Under the pieces are notes generated by a model that was not told the origin of the DNA, searched no databases, and was given only the letters and a program-made list of their open reading frames with translations. The position numbers were made by a program, and so were the translations under genes. A DNA stretch of 64,000 nucleotides from Edolisoma coerulescens (Eukaryota; Chordata; Aves; Passeriformes; Campephagidae), in contig VWZW01004757.1 of the NCBI GenBank assembly GCA_013397115.1, positions 379,764 through 443,763 on the forward strand. The letters are read 5' to 3'. Below, one piece after another: positions 41,231-52,645 of this stretch. The number at the start of each line of letters is the position of its first letter. Position 1 is the stretch's first letter.

Positions 41231-44200
41231 GTTATTGTTGATGATATTCCGGGGAAATGGGATTTTTCCTGCGCCTGTTGGAGCGGGAGCTGTGGGATCT
41301 GCGCCCTGTTTCCTGGAAACCCTGAGCAAACCACACCAAGGCGGTGCTGAAATCACTCCTTGCCACTGAGAGCTATTTGGCCGCCAGATCAGCAGGTTGG
41401 GGGTGGGGATGAGTTCTTTTTCCAGCTGACTTTGGCTGGAGAGGTTATCCCTGAGCATGGAGAGGCTGCAGCTCCTGGCACACCGTGCCCAGCCGGGAGC
41501 TGGCATTAACCAAGACCTGCTTCTGAAGCTGAACTGTAAATAATTCATGGCCACTGAAATGCCACCCGGGTGGGTGGCACAGGGCTGTCACATCGAAGGG
41601 ATTTCAAGTTTTCCACTGGCTCAAGGTGTAAAACGAGCCCTTGCCCTGCTCCTTGTCTGGGTTGAAAACAATTGACACGAACTGCAAACCCCATTTCCCC
41701 CCACACCGATGAACATTGACCCTGACAAAGGCTTGGGTTGCTTTTGCTGCTCCTGCCAGCCAGAAATGCTGGAAAATAAAGCAGGAAGGACCTGGGGCTG
41801 GCATGATTTGGATGATTTGGAGCAGCAGGACTCTCCTCCCCACTGACTTTTCCCTCACACTTCTGCTGCAGCCTCGAAAGCTTCGGGTGGTCACAGGCCC
41901 TACCTGGGATTTAAAACCTCGATTTTGAGCCACCTTCCTCCTCCTCTTTCCTCTCCCCTCCTGCAGCTGAACTCAGGGATAACGTGGTGGTTTTCCTCCC
42001 CTCAGAGGGAGCATCCATCCTGCTGCCATCGCTCCCCTCCCACCTCCTTGCACTTGGGTGCTGGTGCCTCCTTAAATGTGTTTTTTAGTCTTGTGCCTGG
42101 TTAGAAAAGGCCTTTGACTGTGAAAAGCGTGGGGTTTTTAATTTCTTTTTTTGTCATAATTACTCCTCTGCTTCTGGGCAGAGTGGAAATGAGATTTTTC
42201 TATTGACACATGGCGGGGATTATTTAAATCCATCCTCACCACTCGGGGAACCAACCGGTAGAAACTGTTATTAAAGGAGGGGAATCAGCTGCTAAAATAA
42301 TTCATCTCCCCACCTTGGAAGTCATCCAGACGCTCCGTGATGATTTGTCTTGTCTCAAAACAGCCACCGACTGCTTTTTTTCAGGTGGTGGGGGGCAATT
42401 TGGTGCCTTGCCTGGGGCCTGGATGCTGCTCCATGGGGGAAAGGCATCACTCCCCGGCAGTGGTACCCATTTAATCCCAGCCAGCCCAGCCTGGCTGTCA
42501 CCCCGGGCTAGATTTCCCAATTAAGACAATCAAGCTCGATGATGAAGCTTTGAAGGGCGCTCTTTACATTTATTTGATTTTCCAGGCCCTTTCAGGCGCC
42601 GAGGGCTGGTGAATGAAGGTGTTTAGTGAGCTCATCCATCACTTGCACTCGGGGGTGAATTCCCACCTCCCACTGCTGCTGCTGCTGCTCTCTTGGAAGG
42701 GAAATAACGCTTTAAAAGAACCGATTTTATTTTTGCTGCAAATGGGGACGGCGACAGGGGGTGGCTGTGGCATAACCAGGGGTTTTTATCTGTCACCCCA
42801 TGGGTGACACAGGCTGGGCTCGTCCCCTTCCACTCCAGCCCCTCATCCTCACACACCCCTTGGCTCCTGGGAGGTGGGGTGGAGGAAAAAAAACCCTCCG
42901 GAGCATCTGAAGCACAGAAGGTTCTTTTGCATCTCAAAAGAGGCTGTTGGCACCTCCAGGAAAAAGTCCAAAGCCCCTGCCCAGCTCCCAGTTTTGCCAG
43001 GCCTTGCCAGCCTGTGTTTTGACACATCCCAGTCCCTGACAAACAGCCCCAAGGCTGATTCCTTTTGTCCAGCAATATGTTCTTCCAGGTGTTTTACTCT
43101 CCCTTTCTCCAGGATTAGGGCCAGACTGAGGAGCTGGAGAGGTTTTTTTTGGGATGAATCCACCCTCCTGTGCTGAAGGTCACCCCTCTCCGTGCTCTAG
43201 GGAACGAGGATTATTCCTTGGCAGCTCCTGGCCTGGCAGAAATGCCCATCTGGAGCCACTTCTCCTGCATTCCCTGCTTTAATCAGCTGCTGGCTCGCCC
43301 TGAGTGCTCAAAGGGGGCTCCTCATCCCAAAAATGATGAGCTGGAGATTTGGGAGGGGGAAAAATGTGTGTGTCGACATAATATGGACAAATGACTTGGG
43401 AAGATTTGTTGTTGGGCTGTTCTTTGCAGCACCGTTCCTTGGCCAGCCAGCTCGGAGCACGGTGACACAAACCCTCACCGCTGATGGGTAAAGAAAAAAG
43501 CAGAGAAAAAAGCAAAATATTTGCATTTGGAGGGCCTGTGTTGGAGCAGAGCAGCCAAACAGGGAAAATCCAGGGAAGGGTTTTGTGGTTTTCCTGCTTG
43601 TCCAGCAGAATTTGCCGTGCCCTGGGGACTGGGGGAGCTGGGCAGGGTTTGAGCACAGGATCACATTCCTGCTCTGTTCTACCCACTTGGCAGCTCTGCT
43701 CTCAGCTCTGTTTTCATCTTTGGGGGGGAGCTGGAGGCTGAAATCCCCCCCATTAGCAGGGAACAACCTGCCAAGAGCAATGGAGTGCTGGGGGAAGAGG
43801 GAGTTTGCTTTGGGCAGCTCAAGCTGTTCCTCCTTCCCTGCTTTTTTTCCCCTTTGTTTGCCTTTGCAGGAATGGCTGCAGCCGCTTTCTGCCGCCCCTG
43901 AGCTCAGGGAAAGGGCTCTGAAAATGAAATAACTGCCCCAAAAACTGTGCCCAGCAGGAAAAGCAACCCCGAGGATGCCAAAAAGTCAGGTTGAACCCCT
44001 GCTGCAGTGACAGAGGAGGAGAGGGGCGCTGAGAAATCCTCTCGTTAGGACAGAAGATGAAAAAGCCACCCCAAAAAATCCCTTTTTCTTTTGAAGATGG
44101 AGCAGGGAAGTGGCAGTGGGTCAGGCTGGATCCTGTTCTTCCTCACTGGAGGAGAGCTGAGGGTACAATGGTGGCTCTGTTCTGCTGGGCTGAGGGGGAC

Positions 44201-46831
44201 CCAGTGTTTTGGGTTAATGTGAAGCAGATGCATCCCAGTGTTGGAATTCCCAGCACCAGGGCAGGGAGGTTGTGAGGGAGCAGCCCCACACTGCTCAGGG
44301 CTCGTTATCCCAAGGCTGCCTCATCCCTGGGATCCCATCCCTCCCTCTGGGAGCACGGTGGGCCCCTGCAGGGAGGCAGGATGGCCACAGGAGCAGGGTT
44401 TTCCTGGCCAGCATAACGTCTGTGCATCGAAAACCAGGCGGAACAGAGCTTTTTTGGCTCGATGGATGTGGAAATTGTGATTAAAACCTGGCCAAACATC
44501 AGGTGAGAGGCTCTTGGCTGCCTCACTGTGTCCAGCTCCTCTTCCTTTGGCTGCTGCAGTTGAGACCTTCTGGCTGTGCACAAATCCCTGGATGTTCTTT
44601 GGGATGTTCTGTGCTCTGGGGGGGCTCCCTGACCCCCTGGATGTGGTCAGAGGTCACCAGCCCCCCATGGGACATCACAGATCCATGCTACGGGTCCCTG
44701 TCCCCCCCAAAACCAGCTGTGCCCAGTCAGGCCAGAGCAGGAGCTGGAGTTTTCCCTCTGATCCATCCCTGAGTGTGGCAGGATCCGTGTTGGGCTTCAC
44801 TTCGGACACCAGAGCTGTTGGGATTTTGGTGAGAATTGCAGGATTCACCTTGGAATAGGATCAGGGTGGGGGAAAAAGGGAAGAATAGGGGGTGATGGCA
44901 GTCCTGGCTCTGGAAGAAAATCCCTTCCCAAGGAGTGAGAGGGCCAAGCAGGATCCTGGGAGCCGGGCTGGCGGCTGCCTCCGTGCTCTGGCTCCCATCG
45001 GAGCAAGAGGGGACCTCAGCCTGCCTAAACTCTTCCAAATGTGATCTGTGCTCCAATAAAATAAACAGTTTAGGGAAAGCCGAGCCCCAGGCACACATTT
45101 TGGCAGCTGATCACTCCCTAATTGCAGGAAGAGCAGTCGGGAGAGGGTTTTTTTGGGGTTTTTTTTGTAATTTCTTCGGGCTGGTTTCTGCTGAGAAAAC
45201 TGGGCTGGAGGATCGGGGTTGAAGTTTCTCTCCCCACCCCTCCCCACCCCCAAAAATCCTGGGGTTTTCCCCCTTGTGTTGATGGAATTCGAGTTATTTC
45301 AAGGAACAGGAAACACAAACAGCCTCTGCTAAGTGTGAACCTCAAAACCTTCAGCGAGGGCCTGGACTTCTCCACAAATTTTTCCTGTTGTTTTTTTGTT
45401 GTTTGACAACAGCAGGGATGGGTTTGAGGGCTGGGAGAGGATTTTGGTGGGCAGAGGGGAATCAGAGGCGTTGCCTCTCAAGCCTGGCTGTTCCCTGGGT
45501 GTTTCCCCCATCCCAAAACTCCCCAGGCTCTGGAATGGGATGGAGATAATTACCACCAGCCCCGTCCATCTGCAAAAAGACACGACAAAACTCAATTTTC
45601 TCCTCAATCTGTGGTGAGGGGACAGAGCAGGAGCAGCCAAACTCTCCCCCTCACTTTTGGGGTCACATCCAGCCTGGTAACGGGGTCATTCCTTCCAAAA
45701 ATCAAACAAAGCAGCAACAAAACCAAAGGGAGAGGCTGGAATTAAGGATTTTAGGGCAAACTCCATCCTGCTTTTCCAGAAAAAGGCTGGAGCCCTGGCC
45801 AGCACTGCTGTTCTCCATCCCATCCCTCTCCCTTTTCTTTTTCCTCCTCTCCTTTTGCTTTTTTCAAACATATTGGCATCCAGTTGTGTGTTTTTGTGAG
45901 CAAATTAGTAGGAATTTCTTTTCCTGTGGCCTCTTCCCTTTGGACACTGAGGGCTGCAAATGGATTTAAAGGCCCTTTTCCCAACTGGCCCAACTTCCTC
46001 TCTCCCTAGTGGGGAGTTGCTCCTGTAAATCCGATATGATCTGGGTATTTTTGTACCTACCCAATCATAAAAATCCCTTTCCAAGAGTCTTTCCAGCTTT
46101 TTTTTTTCTTTCCCTTCTGTGTTAGAATTTGAGAGAAATGCTGTTTGTTTTATGGCAAACTCTCATTTATTACAACACAAATCCTTATTTTGGGCCAGCT
46201 CTTTTCCAGGGAGTCATTTCCAGAAGCAACGAGCCCAACACAGTTTTCCTTTGAATTCCTGATTGTTTTTCTCCGGGCATTTGTGCAAATTGCCTCTCCT
46301 GCAAATGCAGGTTCTTAACGGGGCGTCAGCTGCAGCTCCTTATCCCGCTGGAGTGGAGTTTGTTGGAAAAATTCCAACAGTTTCTCTATAAAAACAGAGG
46401 TTTGGGAGCAAATGGTATGGGAGGGAGGATGATATAAATACATTTTATTTTGGGGAGGATGGGATAGGGAAATGGAGCTCTCCAACAGCAGGATATTTAC
46501 ATTTTATTTTTGCACTAAATGAAATAGAATTAGAATTATAGCAGAGCACTTTGACGGCTCCCAAGTGTTTATTTTTAGCATTTTGTTTAGCAGGAAATTA
46601 AAAACAAGTTGGGGAGGCGGGGAGGAATGATGGTTCTGAAACAGAACAAGAACCTTTCCCTTCCCTCCACGTCCCAATCCAGGCTCCTGGAGCTGGATTT
46701 GCCGCATGCAAATGAGCTGCTAATTGGCCCTGCTGGAGATACTGATCGAGGGGATAACAGAAATCCATTTAATCCATTTTCTGAGGGGCTCGTGGCCTTT
46801 AAAGGTTTAATGGGGTCCTTTTGCTGAGTGG

Positions 46832-46877
46832 CACTGAGGGGACACTGAGGGGACACTGAGGGGACACTGAGGGGCTG
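46832..46877. repeat. 11-bp minisatellite
   Basis: CACTGAGGGGA is repeated about four times, almost perfectly. Confidence 0.9.
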
Positions 46878-46899
46878 TGGCACAGCTGGGGATGGGGGG

Positions 46900-47105
46900 T
46901 GCAGTGGGATGGGGAGGGAGCAGTGGGATGGGGAGGGAGCAGTGGGATGGGGATGGAGCAGTGGGAGGGGATGGAGCAGTGGGATGAGGAGGGAGCAGTG
47001 GGATGGGGATGGAGCAGTGGGATGAGGAGGGAGCAGTGGGATGAGGATGGAACAGTGGGATGGGGATGGAGCAGTGGGATGGGATGGAGCAGTGGGATGA
47101 GCATG
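46900..47105. repeat. 19-bp minisatellite, about 10-11 copies
   Basis: Unit AGCAGTGGGATGGGGAGGG with variants (GGATGGA, GATGAGGA, shortened copies). Its 19-base period shifts frame each copy, so long repetitive open frames appear on both strands; they are artefacts of the array. Confidence 0.92.
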
Positions 47106-47212
47106 GGTGGCAATTTCCATGGGATCATCCAAGCAGCACAGCTGGCAAACCCTCCCAGGTCAGTGAGTCCATGAAGCCACCCTGGGGTGGCAGGGTGGCT
47201 TCAGGCAGCGAG

Positions 47213-47476
47213 GGCTGGGTGACACTGCGGGGTGACCCTGCTCTGTGGGGTGACTTTGTTGGGTGACCCTGCTCTGTGTGTGACACTGCTCTTGGGTGCC
47301 ATTTTGTTTGGGTGACACTGTTCTTGGGTGACACTGCTGGGTGACCCTGCTCTGTGTGGTGCCATTGTTCTTGGGTGACACTGCGGTTGGGTGAACCCGC
47401 TCTTGGGTGCCACTGCTCTTGGGTGCCACTTTTCTTGGGTGCCACTTTTCTTGGGTGCCACTGCTCTTGGGTGAAT
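47213..47476. repeat. 16-bp-type minisatellite, degenerate
   Basis: Repeats of TTGGGTGCCACTGCTC and TGGGTGACACTGCTC-like units with several lengths. The left part is more decayed than the right, where three to four copies are nearly identical. Confidence 0.88.
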
Positions 47477-50400
47477 TGCAGAATTTTGGTTGCTCCTCAG
47501 ATTCACTTACTCCCCAGTCAATTTTTAATTTTTTTTTTTAAGTCTTACCATGACTTCGGATGTTCTCAGCCACAGCAGTGCCCTGTCCACCTGGGACCTC
47601 CCACAAAGCCCTTGATCTCAGGGGTATCCCATGGCTGGAGGTTAATTTGAGCTCCTTTTATCCTCTGGGAATTCAGTCTTTCAGCATCAGGAGGTGCCCT
47701 CAGATCCTGCGTTAAGAGGGATGAAAAAAGAGCATTTCATTGTCATCTCCTCTGTTTTATTCATCCTCATATGGATATCTTTTATATATATAAAATATAA
47801 AATAACACAGGGTATTCAATATACAATGTATTATTATCTATCTCAGTCACATTCCCTCTTTAAGATAAATAATTGTAATTTTTTGTCTTGATTCCTCCTC
47901 CGAGGGTGGAGAATCTCAACTCTTTACTCACCATTATAACTGAATTTACACCATTTGTTTCTATTCCGTCCTTTCCCAAATCTCTATTCCAGTGTTTGAC
48001 TGCCATCACTTGGAGCAAGGATTTTGAAAAAGCTCTTTAATATTTAACCTCACCACCACCATTATTTCAGGACAAATCTTTTATCTCAGGATTTTACCTT
48101 TTTGTTGTTGTTGGTTTTTTTGGGTGACTCAGCATGCCTAATAATATTTCGCTGACATTTTCTTAAACAGTTTCCTCACTGGGTGTCTTCATAAATTTCT
48201 GGCTGCAATTCCTCGCTCTCTGGGGCTGCCTCTTCCTTTTCCCAGAGCTATTCCCTGCAAGGAACTGGCCTGAACATCCCAATTTCCCTTCAGCACACGA
48301 CACATCGGTGCCTCCTGTCACGATTTGTGCAGTGCTTGAGAGCAGTGCCATGAATTTAAACCAGGAGGAACCCCCTTTTCTTTTAATTCCCTTTGATCTG
48401 AACATCAGCATTCCTGTTTCTGACAACGTTTTCTGATCTGATTCCATGGGAGAGAGCTTTCAGCTCAGCGTGAGCGTGGATAAATCAGCATCCTGCTAAT
48501 GTGTGAGCAGGAGCTTAGTGAAGGGCTCTGTTCCCAATCCTGGTGTAACATTGGGCAAAACCCCAGCTGAGGGGGGGAAAAAATCAGTGTTTTCCCCTAT
48601 GGAACAGCCTTGTAAAATGTGAGGATGAAACCAAGTGGGTGTAACTGATCCCCCACTAAAGCTCCGAGGGATTTGTTTCATGGTTAAGATTTTCCTCCTG
48701 AGATTTGGGGCCGTTCTGTGGCCAACTTTTATGGCAGGGCTCGGAGTTTTTCCAGCTGTTTGTTAACATAAAAACCCCCCTTTATTTCCACGAGCTGGCT
48801 CAGAATAGCCACAGGAATATTTGGATGAAATCCTGTTTGGGGTTTGTTTGCTTGGTTCCCCAGGGACAGGAGAGCAAAGTCTCCCCCAGAACAAGCCCAG
48901 GGCTGCTCTGAGCTGGGGATTCAGGAGATGATTTTTTTGCTTATCAGCAGGGTGAAAAGGCAGTTTGTACAAGAGAATCCATCTGTTCCAGTGGGGATCA
49001 GCTAAATCCCTCTCAGGGGGAAAAGGACAGAACCCCAGGGAGAAATTCCCTATTCCTGCCTGGCAGAAATCCTATGCACGCTCCAAGGGAAAGAAACCAA
49101 ATGTGGAGCAACACTGAGAGCAGCTCCAAATTAAAAAAAAAACCCAGCTGTCCTGAAGTTGTCCCCGTTCCCCCTCTGTTACCTCCTTAATTTTGCTTAT
49201 TTAAAACCACACCAGACGTCCCCAGAAGTTACAGGAATAAATGGATAAAACCAGGATCAACCCCTGGCTGCTTTTTAGCCGTGCTGTTCCATGGTTATCA
49301 CTCATTCACAGGGGTGCTCTGGGCTTTATTTGGGAGCGAGATCCCACTACAACCAGCTTTGGTGCTCAAAGACTGCAAGACAGGAGTCATTTGGGGCTTT
49401 TTAGGTGGGTAAAGCTTGTTACTGAGGCATCACCTTGGTCCCACATGGGGCTGCTCCCAAAAAATGCTGTGGCTGTACAACCCCAAGAGAAGCGGCTGCC
49501 AGCACCAAATTACAGCTCTGGATTTGGAGTAGCTCTGGATTTAAATGGCACACAACTCATGGGCATGGATTTTTGGAGTAAAGCTCCCATTTTCCCCTTT
49601 CTTTGGAATCTCTGGGCAGTCATCCCTCAGGGGAAGCTTGGAAAAAACACTCCCAGAGGAGACAGAGCAGCAGCTTGGCCCCACAGCATCACATTCCTCG
49701 GGCAACTTAGGAGACACCTGAGGCCACCAAGCTGACACAGCACTCACAGGGCTCCTTCCACCTCCTCAGGTATCCAGGGTAATTCATTAACAAAACACCC
49801 TCAGCACCTGGTCTGCTGACAGGGCCTTGCTGGAGATAAATTGAGCTGTGAAACTCCGGCCTAGCTCGTGCTAATAAAGCTCTGTAGGGCCATTGTGGGA
49901 ATTCATGTGTTTAGCTGAGGGTTTCTTGTAGGGCTCATCTCCTCCGTGGTGAGACTGAAGAGACAACAGGTGGAACACACTGACAGTGAGATCAAACCAC
50001 CCTGGAGGTGTCTGTCCTTCATCTGCTACGTTTGGGGTCTCGGTTTCCCACCTGTGCAGCTGAGAGGACAAAAAACGTGTCCTTCCCCTCAAAGAGCTTC
50101 CTAATGAGCAGTGTGAGCAATGTCACACCAGCAGTCCCTGTTTATCTGATCAGGGGCTTCCTCACCTTTTTTTGCACCTTTAAAAGCAGCAGGATGGGCC
50201 CTGCAAAGTCAGGATAACCTCTTGATTCCTGGGGTTGTAAAAATGAACTTTGCGCTCCTGAATGACGGGGTTTGAACGTGGGCTCCTCGTGAAACAGCCT
50301 TGGAATGTCTCTGTGACCCCCAGCAGCACAGACACCCTCCAGAGAAGAGCTCTTGGACATCCTCCATGAATCCCAGTTGAAATCTTCCATGAAATCTCTC

Positions 50401-50494
50401 CATAATTCCTCTCATTCCCCTCTCCAGGAGCGCTGCCCCTGAACAGAGACAATCCCCCCCCATTAACCCCGCTGTCCTTGCCTCCCCCCCGCAG

Positions 50495-51080
50495 CCTGAA
50501 GGCCGTGCTGATGGCGAAGCCCCAGGACAACACCGTGGACTTGTCGGGCATCCCGCTGACCCTGAAGGACCTGGAGAGGGTCACGTCCTACCTGGAGCAC
50601 AGCTCGGAGCACATCGACACGGTGGAGCTGTGCTTCACCGAGCTGACGGACGAGATGCTGCTGCAGCTGCTGCCCGCGCTCTGCGGCCTCCCCCGCCTCA
50701 CCACGCTGGCCCTCAACGGCAACCGCCTCACCAAGGCCATCCTGAGGGACCTCACCGAGACCCTCAAGGACCCCAAGAAGTTCCCCAGCGTCACCTGGAT
50801 CGACCTGGGCAACAACGTGGACATTTTCTCTCTGCCCCAGCCCTTCCTGGTGAGCCTGAAGAGGCGCTGCCCCAAGCAGGGCAATTTGCCGACCATCCTG
50901 GAGTTTGGGGAGGGCCAGGTCAGCGATTTGGAGGGGCAGGAGGGTCTGGGGGGCAGCCAGGAGGAGCTGAGGGCTGGGCCAGGCCAGGCTGGCAGCACGG
51001 ACTCGGAGCAGACGGACAGGACGGACGAGGCCGGGGAGCTCCCTGGCTCGGGCCGAGGTGCTGCCACCCCACAGACATGA
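50495..51080 (+). CDS. LRRC75A: LRRC75A terminal coding exon 4 (leucine-rich repeats, stop)
   Basis: This last coding exon encodes 194 residues, then TGA at 51078-51080. The acceptor is a C-rich tract ending gcag, and the first base completes the Cys codon split with exon 3. Visible-protein residues 82-110 read LKAVLMAKPQDNTVDLSGIP and onwards. Leucine-rich repeat-like strands follow: VDLSGIPLT (about 95-103), VELCFTELT (about 124-132), LTTLALNGNRLT (about 149-160) and VTWIDLGNNVDIF (about 180-192). A conserved block with PQPFLVSLKRRCPKQGNLPT and ILEFGEG comes next, then an acidic, Gly/Ser-rich, probably disordered tail ending ATPQT. Human LRRC75A has the same order and also ends in QT. GC content is far higher than in the flanking introns, as is usual for such exons in birds. 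No signal peptide or membrane segment is visible in exons 2-4. The repeats presumably mediate protein binding, but the partner is unknown. Confidence 0.95.
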
Positions 51081-51560
51081 TGTCCAGCCCTTGGGTGGGC
51101 ACCTTGAGCAAGGATGACTTAAAACCTCAGTGTTGGGGGGGTTCTGTTCCCACTCCTGGCTGCTCCAGGAGTCCCAGCTGCTGCCTTCCCCCTGTGCCAT
51201 GAATGTCAGTGATTTTCTTCTCGAAGAACACGTAGAAGTGCTCACGTGGAGTATTTGTATTTCCTAAAAGCTGGCCAGGTGTTCTGAAGCATTCGTGGTG
51301 TGCTGTGCTTTTGGCTCTCGCAGAAATGCATCTCCGAGGGGCTGCAAAACTCTCAGAAGGGCAGGGAAAGGGAGCAGGGAGGTGCCCAGGCTGTGCAGGG
51401 CAGGGCTCCCTTTGCTCAGCGCTGCATCTCAGCTGCTCTGCACGTGTGAGGGACAGAGAGCAGCCACCCCAAAGGGGCCTGCCTGGGATCAACCTTCAAT
51501 CCTTCCCACTCCTGACTTCAGCAATCACTGATGAGAGGCATGGCTGCTGAGACACAACAA

Positions 51561-51648
51561 AAACCTGCTCCCACACAAACCAGGGGTCAAAAATCTGCTC
51601 CCACACAAACCAGGGGTCAAAAATCTGCTCCCACACAAACCAGGGGTG
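51561..51648 (+). repeat. 30-bp tandem repeat, about 3 copies, in LRRC75A 3' UTR
   Basis: The unit ccacacaaaccaggggtc followed by aaaaatctgctc recurs with a period of exactly 30 bases, nearly without mismatch, at 51571, 51601 and 51631. The near identity of the copies suggests recent amplification and possible length polymorphism. On the minus strand it reads as a short repeated peptide, which is a by-product and not a gene. Confidence 0.9.
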
Positions 51649-52581
51649 TTCCTCTCAATATGGTGAGCCCAGCCTGGAGGAAGAGCTTTGCTTTTCTGAG
51701 GCAGGGTTAAATCCCAGCCTGCAGAGTGCCTGGACACCACCCTCACCCTCCAGCCTTACCAAAAGCAGGCTGGCACCTGTGCCTGCCCAGGATTTACTCA
51801 GTAAAACCCAGTTTCCCACCAGCTGTAAAAACTCCTGAGGTTTTAATGGGAGCATCTGATCCCTTCTGGGAGGGACACACAAATCCTGGAGTCAGGGCTC
51901 AGGAGCATCACTGACAAGAAGAGAACACGACACTGAAGGGTTATAAAAGGAAAACCAACCCTGGGGTTCATCCCTCTCTCACTGCCACCACACAGGCAGC
52001 CCTCAGAAAGCCTTTGGGTCACTTGGCTGTGGCTGCTGCCCCCTGGACCAGAAGTGCTTTGTTTCTAAAATGTTCCCATTTTTTTCCAAGGCAGGGGTTT
52101 GGTTTTATTGTATTTTCGATGGGAAATGGATCCCCCCGGAGCAGCAGCGCTGGAACGTGCACTTTGGCTTTTTGGAATCAGAATTTCATTGGATCCTAAA
52201 CCTGGGGGAGGGCAGGAAAGGGGGAAAGACTTGGTGTTCCAAGGAGCAGAGCTGACTCCCTTTGCAGGGTTCCAAGCCCTTCCCCTGACCAGCTCCCAGC
52301 AGTGACTCCAGCTTGGCTTTTTTTGGGTGCAAACAGACTTTTGGCTCTGTCCATTTTTCCAGAGGGGCTTCAGGCTGCCAGTGGTTGTTTGTCCTCCATC
52401 TGCAAGAAGGTAACTTAGAAAAAAAAAACTCTGCTACTTTTAATCCATTTGGCACCACTCAGTATGATTTGCATGTATCCAAACCTTTTTTCCTTATTGT
52501 TTTTTTTTTAAAATTCTAACTCTTTCCAACAGGCATGAAAAGAAACCAACTTTCCAGTGAATATGGAATATTTCTGTTTGA

Positions 52582-52628
52582 AATAAAGGAGCTATCCATA
52601 AACAAAATAAATGATAATGTTTAATAAA
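52582..52628 (+). promoter_or_regulatory. Cluster of three AATAAA poly(A) signals
   Basis: Three canonical AATAAA hexamers lie within 47 bases on the plus strand, followed by a T-rich downstream element. They are the first dense poly(A) signal cluster after the LRRC75A stop, so they probably end that transcript. Confidence 0.65.
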
Positions 52629-52645
52629 GACCCAGCGTTGAATTT

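Larger units (their letters stand above)
34841..50494 (+). other. LRRC75A: LRRC75A intron 3
   Basis: Intron of 15.7 kb between GTGAGT and the C-rich acceptor ending gcag. No internal exon was recognised. It carries a 45-bp-period duplication near 37.4 kb, a small inverted and tandem structure near 38.1 kb, a CR1-like fragment near 41.1 kb and three adjacent minisatellites at 46.8-47.5 kb. Confidence 0.85.
51081..52645 (+). other. LRRC75A: LRRC75A 3' untranslated region (predicted)
   Basis: Sequence after the LRRC75A stop codon with no coding frame of interest. The right edge is set at about 15-20 bases after the last of three AATAAA hexamers (52582-52587, 52606-52611, 52623-52628), with a T-rich and GT-containing stretch directly downstream that suits a cleavage site. 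A 30-bp triplicate lies inside at 51561-51648. The length of about 1.5 kb is inferred; an earlier or later end cannot be excluded without RNA data. Confidence 0.65.

Noticed and set aside
46587..47132. Long minus-strand open frame rich in Pro, His, Thr and Ser repeats
   Set aside because: It is the translation of the 19-bp minisatellite. Similar repetitive frames occur in other frames of the same array.
50463..51245. 260-codon minus-strand frame opposite LRRC75A exon 4
   Set aside because: It is the antisense shadow of a GC-rich coding exon, which suppresses stops on the other strand.
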